Below are positions 14,739 to 23,852 of a DNA stretch of 53,768 bases, piece after piece. The stretch lies in NCBI GenBank assembly GCA_002369055.1, contig DFEL01000028.1:1-53768 (forward strand), read 5' to 3'. The DNA is from Cyanobacteria bacterium UBA3803 (GTDB lineage Bacteria; Cyanobacteriota; Vampirovibrionia; Gastranaerophilales; Gastranaerophilaceae). Each line of letters begins with the position of its first letter. Position 1 is the stretch's first letter. A program made the position numbers and the translations under genes. The notes below the pieces were generated by a model, which did no database searches, had not been told where the DNA came from, and was given only the letters and a program-made list of their open reading frames with translations.

Positions 14739-16037
14739 AAGTTTAATTAAATCTTCAATTGTTTGGGTATAAGCAAAAGAGTCACTTGTACTTTGACAAA
14801 GAAAAGCGTTAATTGTATCCATTCGCCTTATTGCTTCATCACAAAGAGGATCTGAACCTTTTGCATAAGCACCGATATTGATTAAGTCTTCATTTTTCTT
14901 ATATACAGCCAGTAAATTTCTTATTTTTGCAGCGGCAGCTCTATGTTCACTTGTTGTAACATCACCCATAACCCTACTTATAGATTGTAAAACATCAACC
15001 GCAGGATAATGGTTTTTGTGAGCCAATTCTCTTGAAAGCATAATATGACCGTCTAAAATGCTTCTCGCAGTATCAGAAATAGGTTCATTAAAATCATCCC
15101 CTTCTACAAGTACAGTATAAAGTGCGGTAATAGAACCTTTATCATTACATCCGGCACGTTCCATTAATTGAGGCATAATTGCGAATACACTAGGCGTATA
15201 CCCCCTCATTGCAGGAGGTTCTCCTGCACTTAAACCAACAACACGTTGAGCCATCGCAATACGAGTTACAGAATCAAGCATAAAGAGTACGTCTTTACCT
15301 TTATCTCTAAAATATTCCGCAATTGATGTTGCAACAAACGCTGCTTTAATTTTAACTAAATCCGGCTGTTCAGAAGTCGCAGCAACAACAACTGTTCGCT
15401 TCATACCTTCCGGCCCCATATTTTTTTCGATAAATTCCCGAACTTCACGGCCACGTTCACCAATCAAAGCAATAACATTTATATCAGCACTTGTATTTTT
15501 TGCCATCATAGCAAGTGTTGTACTTTTACCTACACCTGAACCTGCAAAAATACCTAATCTTTGCCCTTTTCCAACAGTAATAAAACCATCTATTGATTTA
15601 ATACCCAAAGACAAAGGCTCATCTATTCTTGCACGCTTTAAAGGATTTATTGGTGTTGCCGAAGTTGAAACATAGGCCTCTGCACTTATTTCACCTAAAT
15701 TATCAATAGGATTTCCTAAACCGTCAAGAACTCTGCCCAAAATATTATTTCCGACTTTTAATTTCATAGGCTCGCCTGTGTTCAGTACGATAGCACCAGG
15801 TTGAATACCATCCATTGCTCCCAAAGGCATTAAAAGAATTTTACCTTCTTTAAAACCTACTACTTCTGACCATATTGGCACATCTTCATTCTTTTTATAT
15901 ATATAGCACAAATCACCAATGCTTGCTTCAGGCCCGTCTGATTCAATAATCAGCCCTTTAATTTCGGTAACTCTGCCTATCTCTTTTATTGTTTCAATAT
16001 CTTCAACAATACTCAAATATTTTTCTTTTGTAAACAC
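14730..16037 (-). CDS. fliI: Flagellum-specific ATPase FliI
   Basis: The protein has 435 residues and is homologous to F1-ATPase beta. The Walker A motif AGSGVGKS is at 165-172, and the flagellar ATPase segments GERGREVREF and SGDVTTSEHRAAA-type text (MGDVTTSEHRAAAAKIRNL) are present. It powers delivery of flagellar export substrates at the cytoplasmic face of the export gate, working with FliH. It starts 3 bases after fliH and is the last gene of the fliFGHI operon. fliJ, which often follows, is not here, since the next gene is convergent. Confidence 0.95.
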   Translation of the reverse strand: MFTKEKYLSIVEDIETIKEIGRVTEIKGLIIESDGPEASIGDLCYIYKKNEDVPIWSEVVGFKEGKILLMPLGAMDGIQPGAIVLNTGEPMKLKVGNNILGRVLDGLGNPIDNLGEISAEAYVSTSATPINPLKRARIDEPLSLGIKSIDGFITVGKGQRLGIFAGSGVGKSTTLAMMAKNTSADINVIALIGERGREVREFIEKNMGPEGMKRTVVVAATSEQPDLVKIKAAFVATSIAEYFRDKGKDVLFMLDSVTRIAMAQRVVGLSAGEPPAMRGYTPSVFAIMPQLMERAGCNDKGSITALYTVLVEGDDFNEPISDTARSILDGHIMLSRELAHKNHYPAVDVLQSISRVMGDVTTSEHRAAAAKIRNLLAVYKKNEDLINIGAYAKGSDPLCDEAIRRMDTINAFLCQSTSDSFAYTQTIEDLIKLAK

Positions 16038-16040
16038 AGG

Positions 16041-16943
16041 CTAGTCCTCATTTTTGTCATTTGAATTAAAAATTTCGGATATATTTTCAAGAGTTTCTTC
16101 GGATTGGTTATCCTGCAAAAAATTTGAATTTATATAATCACATTCGGTTTCAGTTATAGGCTCATCTTGAGCATCTTCTTCCGATGAATAGTGTGCATTC
16201 ATAAATTTTTCAACAATTTGGTCTAACTGTATTTTTAATCTGTTATCGACTCTTGAAAGCAAAGATTCTATTACGGTTCCGTCATCTGAAATATTGTTGT
16301 CCTCAATAATTTTAATAGTTTGAAGTTTTGGTATTTCTTCTTTTAATTCATCTGAAATAGAATAAATTTTTTCAGCCAGTTTTGGATTAACTGTTATTGT
16401 AATATTTTCTCTGTCTTTTAATTGCTTTATTGCTTCAACTGTAATACTTTTCAAAATATTAATATCGTTATCAAAACTTTTTTTGCAAACCTTTCTTGCA
16501 ATAGCACAAACTAATTCAACAATGTCTAATTCAGCAGATTTAACAATATTATGTTTCAATTCAAATTGACTTTTTGCAAAATCATCAACAGCTTTAACTT
16601 TCAGTTCAAGAGCATTTGTGCCATCATCATAACCTTGCTTATAACCTTCTTCATAGCCCTCTTTTTTTGCGGTTTCACGAATTTCATTTGATTCTGAGTC
16701 AGCTTGTGCATTGGCTTGTGCTACAATTTGCTTTCCGTCTTCTTGTGCTTGGGCAAGAATTTGTTTTGCTTCTTCAACTAATTGCTTTGCTTGGTCTGTT
16801 CCTTCTTTTATAATCCTTTCTTTTTCGGCTTTTGCATCTCGCAGCATTTTTTCAATGGCAGTAAGCTCTTCTTTATGCTGATTTTCCAAAGGAAGAACAA
16901 AACCTGAGCCTATTTGAACGTTACTACCTTTTATCCTAGTCAA
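16041..16943 (-). CDS. fliH: Flagellar assembly protein FliH
   Basis: The 300-residue protein has a long Glu/Lys/Gln/Ala coiled coil in the first 130 residues (KEERIIKEGTDQAKQLVEEA-like text). A GYEEGYKQGYDDG segment follows with the repeated glycines typical of FliH, then a C-terminal FliH/V-ATPase E-like domain (ELVCAIARKVCKK onward). It is the stator-like regulator of FliI. Position between fliG and fliI, with an 8-base overlap with fliG, confirms the call. The acidic C-terminal extension after about residue 255 is not a recognised domain. Confidence 0.88.
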   Translation of the reverse strand: MTRIKGSNVQIGSGFVLPLENQHKEELTAIEKMLRDAKAEKERIIKEGTDQAKQLVEEAKQILAQAQEDGKQIVAQANAQADSESNEIRETAKKEGYEEGYKQGYDDGTNALELKVKAVDDFAKSQFELKHNIVKSAELDIVELVCAIARKVCKKSFDNDINILKSITVEAIKQLKDRENITITVNPKLAEKIYSISDELKEEIPKLQTIKIIEDNNISDDGTVIESLLSRVDNRLKIQLDQIVEKFMNAHYSSEEDAQDEPITETECDYINSNFLQDNQSEETLENISEIFNSNDKNED

Positions 16944-17970
16944 TTAATTCTTCCTCGCCTTCATCCCTTTCAAGTACAATTTCACCTGACGCTTCAAGTG
17001 CCTTAATTGTCAAACAAATTTGAGATTGAACTTCCTGAACATCTTTTGCACGAACAGGTCCAAGAAATTCCATATCGTCCTTGAGCATTTGTTGAGCACG
17101 TTCTGACATATTTGAGAATATCTTATCTCGAACCTCAGGTTTAGTTCCCTTAAGTGCGAGAGCAAGGTCTTTTGTATTAACTTCACGCAAAATACGTTGA
17201 ACAGTTTTGTTATCAAGAGATTGTATGTCTTCAAATACGAACATCAATTCTCTTACTTGCTCTGCCATTGTAGGATTTTCTAATTCCAATAAATCCATAA
17301 CATTTCTTTCCGTTGACCTATCCGCTCTGTTTAATATATTTGCTAAAGTATCTATACCGCCTGCTTGAGAGAAATCTTGAACCATAATTGATGAGAATTT
17401 TGATTCTACAATTTTTTCAATATCAGATAATATTTCCGGATTTGTAGTATCCATATCTGCAATTTTCATTGCAACTTGAGCCTGCACATCAGGAGATAAA
17501 CAATTTAAAACTTTTGCTGATTGTGTAGGCTGCAAATATGCCAAAATTAAAGCTATAAGCTGTGGATTTTCGTTTTGGAAAGATGTAGCAAGTTGAACAG
17601 GATCAGCTTCATTAAAAAATTGGAACGGATTGGCATTCATTAATGTTTCTAATCGGCTCATCATTCTTTTTGCTTGCTCCGGTCCATAAGTCATTTCTAA
17701 TAATTGTTTTGCGTAATCTTTACCACCTTTTGCAAGATAACTGTTTGCTTTAAAAATATTACTAAATTCTTCTAAAATACCTGCTAATGCAGTAAGAGGA
17801 ACTTTATTTAAACTTGCGATTTCTAATGCAATTTTTTCCAATAAATCATTATCAGTCACATTTTTCAACACTTCAGATGCAGTTGCAGGCCCCAGTAAAA
17901 TAAGCAAAGCCGCAACTTTTTGCGTTGAGTTCATAGTCATTATTTGTTGAGTTAGTAATGCATTATTCAT
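16936..17970 (-). CDS. fliG: Flagellar motor switch protein FliG
   Basis: The protein has 344 residues, the normal length. The N-terminal domain (MTMNSTQKVAALLILLGPAT) binds FliF, the middle part contains NENPQLIALILAYLQPTQSA (the EHPQ-like region that contacts FliM), and the C-terminal armadillo and torque helices include FEDIQSLDNKTVQRILREV with charged residues that meet the stator. It forms the rotor ring that generates torque and switching. It starts 6 bases after fliF. Confidence 0.95.
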   Translation of the reverse strand: MNNALLTQQIMTMNSTQKVAALLILLGPATASEVLKNVTDNDLLEKIALEIASLNKVPLTALAGILEEFSNIFKANSYLAKGGKDYAKQLLEMTYGPEQAKRMMSRLETLMNANPFQFFNEADPVQLATSFQNENPQLIALILAYLQPTQSAKVLNCLSPDVQAQVAMKIADMDTTNPEILSDIEKIVESKFSSIMVQDFSQAGGIDTLANILNRADRSTERNVMDLLELENPTMAEQVRELMFVFEDIQSLDNKTVQRILREVNTKDLALALKGTKPEVRDKIFSNMSERAQQMLKDDMEFLGPVRAKDVQEVQSQICLTIKALEASGEIVLERDEGEEELID

Positions 17971-17976
17971 CTATAA

Positions 17977-19539
17977 TCAGTCCTTAATATAAGATACCAA
18001 AATTCTTGCTGCTTCAGCCGGATCTGCCATAATTGTATCGTTTAATTCCATTCTTGCTCTTTCTAATTCAGGATCAATATCTGCTGTAATAGTCGGCAAG
18101 GCTTCTTGTAATGTAACTTCAGGAATTTCCTCTACAACAGGAGGCAACTGTGGTTCAAATGTTTTTGCGGGTTCTGCCACTTCAACTGTTCTGCTGATAC
18201 CCATTTTACCCATTAAACCTTTTATTATAAACAATGCTGCAAGACCAAGTATCAAAACAACAATTAAAGGTCCTAAATCTTTTGTTACATAATCAACTGT
18301 TGATTTAGTTCTAATTTCTTTTTCTATTGCTTCTTGTTTCTTTTGGTCTTCTGCAATTGATTCAAATTGCAAACTTGAAACCGTAATTACATCTCCACGT
18401 TCATAATTTGCACCGGCAGCCGAAAGCACTAAATTTTGCAATTCTTCTTTCTCACTGTCTGTTAGAATTTTATTTACGGCAACTGCTATTGTCATTCTTT
18501 TTATCGTTCCGGGTGCGTAGACAACTTGTTTAATTTCTTTTGAAACACTGTAATTAACCGAATTTTTTTCTTTTGCATAGTTCAAATTTCTTGCTTGAAC
18601 ATTTGCGTTTACAGGTGCTTGATTAGGATTTTCATAAGTTTCAACTTCTGATTGAGATGTTGTTAAGACACCTTTATAACCATTTTGTCCATCACCGACA
18701 GGAACATAAGTTTCAATAGTTGCTTTTGTTGAATTGAAATCAATATCTGCATTTACTTGGACAGAAACATTGCCCTTACCAACAATTTTTTCCAAAACTT
18801 GAGAAACTTTTTCAGCAGTTTGTTTTTCCGCATTAGCTTTGAAAGTTTCCATATCGTTTGAATTTTTGCCTGTTTCTTCAGATAAACTTGCCCCGTTTTG
18901 GTCGGTAATAAATACTCTTTCTGGTGTTAATCGCGGAACTGAATACGCTACAAGATTTTTTATCGCTTTAACTTGAGAAGCTTTTAAGCGATAACCTTCT
19001 TGTAATATAAGCATAACCGAAGCACTTGGAATTTCATCTTTATCTTCAAATATAGAACGTTCAGGATCTGCCAATTGAACTCTACAACTTTTTATGCCAT
19101 TCATTTTTTCAATTGAACGTACAAGTTCGCCTTGAAAAATTCTTTGCTTGGTCATCTTATTTTTAAAATCGGTAGAGCCTAATTGCATATCATCAAGCAA
19201 CTCAAAACCCGGTGATTGCGAATCTATCAGACTATTTTCCGCAACAAAAATTCTCAAATCATCTTTGTCCTTAGCCGGTACAAGAATTGCTTTTTTATCT
19301 TCAGATACTTTATAAGCCTGTCCGCTTTTTTTGAAAGATTCAACGATATTTGCAATATCTGATTGAGGCAAATCACTATATAAAATTGACCACTCAGGTT
19401 CAAGCGACCTTGCAAGCATAAAGGTTGCAACGGCAACAGTTATGACAGTAAGTGCCAAAAGACCTATCTTTTGTGGCAGTTCCAAGCCGTCCCAAAGTTT
19501 TTTAATATCATCTAAAAATGGTTTTAAATTATTTTCCAT
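17977..19539 (-). CDS. fliF: Flagellar MS-ring protein FliF
   Basis: The 520-residue protein has two membrane helices (about 24-43 and 430-450). Between them lie ring-building motifs such as EWSILYSDLPQSDIANIV, SCRVQLADPERSIFEDKDE with SASVMLIL, and DQNGASLSEETG. It forms the inner-membrane MS ring and houses the export gate, with its C-terminal tail binding FliG. It is the first gene of the fliF-G-H-I operon. fliE, commonly just upstream, is absent here. A minus-strand promoter lies at 19578-19606. Confidence 0.95.
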   Translation of the reverse strand: MENNLKPFLDDIKKLWDGLELPQKIGLLALTVITVAVATFMLARSLEPEWSILYSDLPQSDIANIVESFKKSGQAYKVSEDKKAILVPAKDKDDLRIFVAENSLIDSQSPGFELLDDMQLGSTDFKNKMTKQRIFQGELVRSIEKMNGIKSCRVQLADPERSIFEDKDEIPSASVMLILQEGYRLKASQVKAIKNLVAYSVPRLTPERVFITDQNGASLSEETGKNSNDMETFKANAEKQTAEKVSQVLEKIVGKGNVSVQVNADIDFNSTKATIETYVPVGDGQNGYKGVLTTSQSEVETYENPNQAPVNANVQARNLNYAKEKNSVNYSVSKEIKQVVYAPGTIKRMTIAVAVNKILTDSEKEELQNLVLSAAGANYERGDVITVSSLQFESIAEDQKKQEAIEKEIRTKSTVDYVTKDLGPLIVVLILGLAALFIIKGLMGKMGISRTVEVAEPAKTFEPQLPPVVEEIPEVTLQEALPTITADIDPELERARMELNDTIMADPAEAARILVSYIKD

Positions 19540-19577
19540 TGTGTATTATCGTCCCAAGTTTACACCTTATCAACAAT

Positions 19578-19606
19578 ATAATAACCATTTTTTGCAATAA
19601 TATCAA
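19578..19606 (-). promoter_or_regulatory. Sigma-70-type promoter of the fliFGHI operon
   Basis: On the minus strand TTGATA (19601-19606) and TATTAT (19578-19583) are separated by 17 bases, about 30 bases before the likely transcript start to fliF ATG distance. Neither a sigma-28 nor a sigma-54 box is evident, so the operon may be expressed by the housekeeping polymerase. Confidence 0.55.
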
Positions 19607-19649
19607 AATTGTTAAGTACTGTTACTTTTGTATAACAGAATTTTCCAAA

Positions 19650-19699
19650 ATAAAAAGTCTTACACAAGTGCAAGACTTAAAAAAATATACATTTACCCC
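19650..19699 (-). ncRNA. Possible short terminated transcript upstream of fliF (leader or small RNA)
   Basis: A strong minus-strand promoter, TTGACT (19729-19734), 17 bases, TATAAA (19706-19711), predicts a start near 19699. Only about 20 bases later an 11-bp stem with one mismatch (AAGTCTTACAC against GTGCAAGACTT, 19655-19679) is followed by a T-rich tract, which is a terminator on this strand. The roughly 50-base RNA contains GGGG, ATG and a ten-codon frame that ends in the hairpin. It may be a small RNA or an attenuated leader. Evidence is sequence shape only. Confidence 0.35.
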
Positions 19700-19757
19700 A
19701 CAGCATTTATATCATAAACAACAAGTTTAGTCAAACTGTATTAGCCAATCAGATATA

Positions 19758-19781
19758 TTTTGTAACAAATTTGTTACAAAA
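19758..19781. promoter_or_regulatory. Perfect 24-bp palindrome, candidate operator between fliF and glgC
   Basis: The core TGTAACAAATTTGTTACA is at 19761-19778, extended by TTT and AAA on the outside. It lies in the 334-base divergent region between the flagellar operon and glgC. A dimeric regulator site is the simplest reading. The remaining intergenic bases hold the small transcript and the fliF promoter, and no further gene. Confidence 0.5.
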
Positions 19782-19873
19782 GGTCAACAAAAATTTTTCA
19801 TCGTTTTGTATGATTATATAATCTGCATTCGTATTTATAATAATATTTGTATAAGTTAATAGTGAGGTAAAAA

Positions 19874-21109
19874 ATGTCTATTGATGACGCTTTAGTTATG
19901 ATTTTAGCAGGCGGAGAAGGTAAAAGATTACATCCGCTTACAAAAGACCGTGCAAAACCGGCCGTTCCATTTGGTGGAAGGTACAGAATTATTGATTTCG
20001 TTTTGAACAATTTTATTAATTCAGGTTTTTACAAAATAAAGGTTTTAACACAATATAAATCTGACTCATTAAATCAACACATATCAAGAGGTTACGCTTT
20101 GTCACCATTCTTAGACCAATATGTTGATTTGGTTCCTGCTCAAATGAGAACAGGTGGCGATTGGTATAGAGGAACAGCAGACGCAGTTTTCCAAAACGTT
20201 TTACATATTGTTGATGCCGATCCTACTTATGTATGCGTATTTGGCGGTGACCACGTTTACAAAATGGATGTGTCACAAATGCTTGATTATCATAAACAAA
20301 AGAAAGCTGATTTAACTATTGCGGCTATACCTATTCCAATAGAAGAAGCTTCTGAATTTGGTATTATGGAAGTCGATGAAAACTGGAAATTGACAAACTT
20401 TGTTGAAAAACCAAAAACAAAACCAAAATCATTACCGGGAAATCCGAATATGTGTCTTGCATCTATGGGTAATTACATTTTTGGAAAAGATGTTTTGATG
20501 GATGCTTTATATCGTGATAGTAAGATTGAAGATTCAAGCCACGACTTCGGTAAAAATGTTATTCCTATGCTATTAAATGAAGGTAAGCCTGTTTATGTAT
20601 ATAACTTCAAAGAAAATACATTCCCGGGAGTTACTGATGCAGAAAGAGGTTACTGGAAGGATGTAGGAAATGTTGATGCTTATTGGCAAGCAAATATGGA
20701 CTTGTTGGATTCTTGTCCTGAATTAAACTTATATGCAAAAGAATGGCCTTTAAGAACATTTAATTACAACTATCCGCCTGCTAAATTTATTTGGCAAGAA
20801 GGTGATCGTGTTGGTATGGCAACAAATTCAATGGTATCAGAAGGCTGTATCATTTCAGGTGGCGGATTATCAAGATGTGTTCTTTCACCAAAAGTAAGAA
20901 TTAACTCTTATTCTTCTGTTACAGAAAGTATCTTGATGGAAAATGTTAATATTGGTCGTCACTGTGAAATAAGACGTGCTATTATTGATAAAAATGTTCA
21001 AGTACCGCCATACACAAAAATCGGATTTGATAGAGAAATTGATTTACAAAAAGGTTTCTACATTTCACCTAACGGTATCACCGTTGTACCAAAAGGTGCT
21101 ATCCTTTAA
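19874..21109 (+). CDS. glgC: Glucose-1-phosphate adenylyltransferase GlgC
   Basis: The enzyme makes ADP-glucose from ATP and glucose-1-phosphate, the committed step of glycogen synthesis. It has 411 residues. The nucleotide-binding motif MILAGGEGKRLHPLT (residues about 10-24) is followed by KPAVPFGGRYRIIDF. VFGGDHVYKMDVSQML marks the sugar-nucleotide site, VEKPK the substrate-binding lysine and the C-terminal part is a left-handed beta helix (SPKVRINSYSSVTESIL). GAGGT precedes the ATG. Glycogen storage fits a fermentative lifestyle. Downstream, a strong hairpin separates it from the thioredoxin gene. Confidence 0.95.
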   Translation: MSIDDALVMILAGGEGKRLHPLTKDRAKPAVPFGGRYRIIDFVLNNFINSGFYKIKVLTQYKSDSLNQHISRGYALSPFLDQYVDLVPAQMRTGGDWYRGTADAVFQNVLHIVDADPTYVCVFGGDHVYKMDVSQMLDYHKQKKADLTIAAIPIPIEEASEFGIMEVDENWKLTNFVEKPKTKPKSLPGNPNMCLASMGNYIFGKDVLMDALYRDSKIEDSSHDFGKNVIPMLLNEGKPVYVYNFKENTFPGVTDAERGYWKDVGNVDAYWQANMDLLDSCPELNLYAKEWPLRTFNYNYPPAKFIWQEGDRVGMATNSMVSEGCIISGGGLSRCVLSPKVRINSYSSVTESILMENVNIGRHCEIRRAIIDKNVQVPPYTKIGFDREIDLQKGFYISPNGITVVPKGAIL

Positions 21110-21133
21110 CATTTTAAAATATATTGTATAAAA

Positions 21134-21173
21134 AAAAGCTCCTTTGTGATAGAATTCGCACAAAGGAGCTTTT
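21134..21173. promoter_or_regulatory. 15-bp perfect hairpin: glgC terminator that also covers the next ribosome binding site
   Basis: AAAAGCTCCTTTGTG (21134-21148) is fully complementary to CACAAAGGAGCTTTT (21159-21173), with a ten-base loop. The right arm contains AGGAG (21164-21168), exactly eight bases before the ATG of the thioredoxin gene at 21177. A message that reads through would have its ribosome binding site buried in the stem. Confidence 0.8.
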
Positions 21174-21176
21174 AGT

Positions 21177-21722
21177 ATGAAAACGAAAACAAAAATAATT
21201 ATAGCAACTGTTGTAGTATTTGTCATTGTTTTACTTGTTGCACTTTCATTATATTTATTAAAAAGAAGTGATGAGCTGGCAATGAAGGAAACTTATTTTA
21301 ATCAAAACAAAATTTTGACAACAATAGCAGAGTTGGAAGCACTTGACACAAATAAGCCTGTTGTAGTTCTGTTCCATGCACCTGATTGTCCTGGATGTTT
21401 AGCGTTTAAACCCGCGTTTGAACAATTGGCTAAAGATTGTGCAAAAGATTTTAATTTTGTAAAATTAAATATTAGAGAACCTCAAAATATGCCTCTTATG
21501 GCAGGCAATGTCGGAAGTATTCCAACAATTACCATTTTCGATACTGACATTGGTAACAAAGTTCATATTTCCTTAGGTGCAATAAGAACATACAATGAAT
21601 TAAAAATGGAATTAGACAGATATAAAAATATTCGTTCTTTTATAGATATAAAAAGGGCAAAAGAAGCACATCAACAAAAAATTGAAGCATATCAAAAAGC
21701 TCTAAAACAAGCACAACGATAA
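21177..21722 (+). CDS. Membrane-anchored thioredoxin-like protein
   Basis: The protein has 181 residues. The N-terminal segment 6-28 is a signal anchor (KIIIATVVVFVIVLLVALSL). A thioredoxin fold follows with the redox motif C71-P-G-C74 in FHAPDCPGCLAF and the cis-proline GSIPTITIF, and a charged Lys/Gln-rich C-terminal helix ends the protein. The catalytic domain should face the periplasm, acting in disulfide reduction or isomerisation. CPGC replaces the standard CGPC. The only good ribosome binding site is inside the preceding hairpin, so translation may be conditional. The gene stands alone, with a terminator behind it. Confidence 0.88.
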   Translation: MKTKTKIIIATVVVFVIVLLVALSLYLLKRSDELAMKETYFNQNKILTTIAELEALDTNKPVVVLFHAPDCPGCLAFKPAFEQLAKDCAKDFNFVKLNIREPQNMPLMAGNVGSIPTITIFDTDIGNKVHISLGAIRTYNELKMELDRYKNIRSFIDIKRAKEAHQQKIEAYQKALKQAQR

Positions 21723-21765
21723 ATTAATTTTATTTTGCTTTACAGCAGACTACATATAATAAAAA

Positions 21766-21798
21766 AACAAGGTTTGTTATAATAACAAACCTTGTTTC
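21766..21798. terminator. Bidirectional terminator between the thioredoxin gene and groEL
   Basis: AAACAAGGTTTGTTAT and AACAAACCTTGTTT form a long stem with a minimal loop; A-rich and T-rich flanks allow it to act on both strands. Confidence 0.85.
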
Positions 21799-21832
21799 TC
21801 ATTGTAATATAAACTTTATTATTTTTATTATA

Positions 21833-23482
21833 TTACATCATACCGCCCATACCTGACATTGCTGACATATCAGGCATTGCTGCTTGTGCTTTTTCTTCAG
21901 GAATTTCAACAACTGCTGCTTCTGTGGTTAATAACATTGCTGCAATTGATGCTGCATTTTCTAATGCTGAACGAGTAACTTTAGCAGGGTCAACAATACC
22001 TGATTTTAACATATCTGTATATGTATTTAATAAGGCATCATAACCATAAGAACCATTTTCAGATTTTACTGTTTCGATTACAACATCTGCTGATGCACCT
22101 GCATTGCTTGCAATTAATCTTAAAGGAATATCTAAAGCAGCTGTTAAGATTTTGAAACCGATTTTTTCATCATCCATAGCAAATTCTTCTTTAGATAATT
22201 TTTCTTCTAAGTATTGTTGAACTCTTAATAATGCAACACCACCACCTGGAACGATACCTTCTTCGTTTGCAGCTCTTGTTGCGTTTAAAGCGTCTTCAAT
22301 TCTTAATTTTCTTTCTTTTAATTCAACTTCTGTCGCTGCACCAACTTCAATTACGGCAACACCACCTGATAATTTTGCAATACGTTCTTGCAATTTTTCT
22401 TTATCATAGTCGGAATCAGATTGTTCAATTTGTTTCTTAATCAAAGCAACTCTTTCTTGTACAGCTCTTTTTGTTGAATCACCAACAACAATTGTAGTTT
22501 CATCTTTAGAAACGGTAACACGTTTAGCTGTACCCATCATATCAAGAGTTAAGTTTTCTAATTTAGTTCCTAATTCTTCAGTGAACATTTGACCACCTGT
22601 TAAAATAGCAATATCTTCTAACATTGCTTTTCTTCTGTCGCCAAAACCTGGAGCTTTAACTGCAACTGCTCTAATTACTTTTCTCATTGTATTAACTACT
22701 AATGTTGCTAATGCTTCACCTTCAACATCTTCGGCAATTAATAATAATGATTTACCTTCTCTTGCAACTTGTTCCAATATTGGAACTAAATCTTGAATTA
22801 AATTGATTTTTTTGTTTACACATAAAACGTAAGCATCTTCTAAAACTGCTTCCATTCTTTCTGCATCTGTTACAAAATATGGTGAAATATAACCTTTATC
22901 AAACTGCATACCTTCTACAACTTTTAAGTTTGTACCGAAAGATTTGCTTTCTTCAACAGTGATAACACCTTCGTTACCTACCTTTTCCATAGCTTCTGCG
23001 ATTAATTCACCGATTTCGCTATTATTGCCTGCTGAAATTGATGCAACTTGAGCAATTTCTTCTTTTGTTGCAACTTCCTTAGACATTTCTTTAATTTTTT
23101 GTACTGAATATTCAACAGCTTTATCAATACCACGTTTAATAGACATTGGGTTTGCACCTGCTGTTAAGTTTCTCAAACCTTCCCTAACAATTGCTTGAGC
23201 AAGTACTGAAGCTGTTGTTGTACCATCACCTGCAACATCATTTGTTTTAGATGAAACTTCTTTTAATAATTGAGCACCTGCATTTTCCAAACCGTCTTTT
23301 AACTCAATTTCTTTTGCGATTGTTACACCGTCATTAACGATTTGAGGAGCACCGTATTTTTTTTCTAATATTACGTTACGACCTTTTGGTCCAAGTGTTA
23401 CTTTTACGGCATCTGCTACTGCGTCAATACCTTTTAATAATGCTTTTCTAGCTTCTTCTTGGAATACAATTTTTTTAGCCAT
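21833..23482 (-). CDS. groEL: Chaperonin GroEL
   Basis: The 549-residue protein is a full-length 60-kDa chaperonin. Hallmarks include VTLGPKGRNVILEKKYGAP, the ATP-binding VAGDGTTTASVLAQAI near residue 85-100, AAVEEGIVPGGG-type text (ATRAANEEGIVPGGGVALL) and the C-terminal Gly-Met tail MSAMSGMGGMM. It folds proteins in the cytoplasm as a double heptameric ring with GroES. It follows groES by 79 bases in one operon. No CIRCE element is seen before either gene. Confidence 0.98.
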   Translation of the reverse strand: MAKKIVFQEEARKALLKGIDAVADAVKVTLGPKGRNVILEKKYGAPQIVNDGVTIAKEIELKDGLENAGAQLLKEVSSKTNDVAGDGTTTASVLAQAIVREGLRNLTAGANPMSIKRGIDKAVEYSVQKIKEMSKEVATKEEIAQVASISAGNNSEIGELIAEAMEKVGNEGVITVEESKSFGTNLKVVEGMQFDKGYISPYFVTDAERMEAVLEDAYVLCVNKKINLIQDLVPILEQVAREGKSLLLIAEDVEGEALATLVVNTMRKVIRAVAVKAPGFGDRRKAMLEDIAILTGGQMFTEELGTKLENLTLDMMGTAKRVTVSKDETTIVVGDSTKRAVQERVALIKKQIEQSDSDYDKEKLQERIAKLSGGVAVIEVGAATEVELKERKLRIEDALNATRAANEEGIVPGGGVALLRVQQYLEEKLSKEEFAMDDEKIGFKILTAALDIPLRLIASNAGASADVVIETVKSENGSYGYDALLNTYTDMLKSGIVDPAKVTRSALENAASIAAMLLTTEAAVVEIPEEKAQAAMPDMSAMSGMGGMM

Positions 23483-23561
23483 TTTTCTTTCCCTTTATAA
23501 ATAATAATAATGTAATAACTTTTGTTTAAATTGTAAACAGTAAACTGTTAAATTTATTTTC

Positions 23562-23852
23562 TTATGCTTCAAGCACACCTAAAACATCTGATGTTGATAA
23601 GATTTTTAATAATTCACCGTCAATTTTAATATCTCTGCCTGCATATTTTTCATATATAACAGTTTCACCAACTTTAACACTTACAGGTGCTTTTTCACCG
23701 CTATCTAAAGTTTTACCTTCACCTACGGCTACAACTTCACCCTTTTGAGGTTTTTCTTTTGCACTATCAGGAATAAAAATTCCGCCTTCTGTTTGTGCTG
23801 TGTCTTCAATAACTTTAATAACAATTCTGTCACCTATTGGTCTGATTTTCAT
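23562..23852 (-). CDS. groES: Co-chaperonin GroES
   Basis: The 96-residue protein caps GroEL. It shows KIRPIGDRIVIKVIEDTAQT, the mobile loop TEGGIFIPDSAKEKPQKGEV, and the conserved GEKVIYEKYAG-type text (GETVIYEKYAGRDIKIDG). AGGAGG, six bases before the ATG, is a strong ribosome binding site. It is the first gene of groES-groEL and is divergent from grpE across a 196-base AT-rich gap. Confidence 0.97.
   Translation of the reverse strand: MKIRPIGDRIVIKVIEDTAQTEGGIFIPDSAKEKPQKGEVVAVGEGKTLDSGEKAPVSVKVGETVIYEKYAGRDIKIDGELLKILSTSDVLGVLEA

Noticed and set aside
19540..19640. Sigma-28 or sigma-54 promoter for the flagellar operon
   Set aside because: Neither TAAA-N15-GCCGATAA nor a GG-N10-GC pair is present; a TTGATA-N17-TATTAT promoter fits better.
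19758..19781. NtcA box in the fliF-glgC palindrome
   Set aside because: NtcA sites are GTA-N8-TAC; here the spacing is N10, and the symmetry extends much further than an NtcA site.
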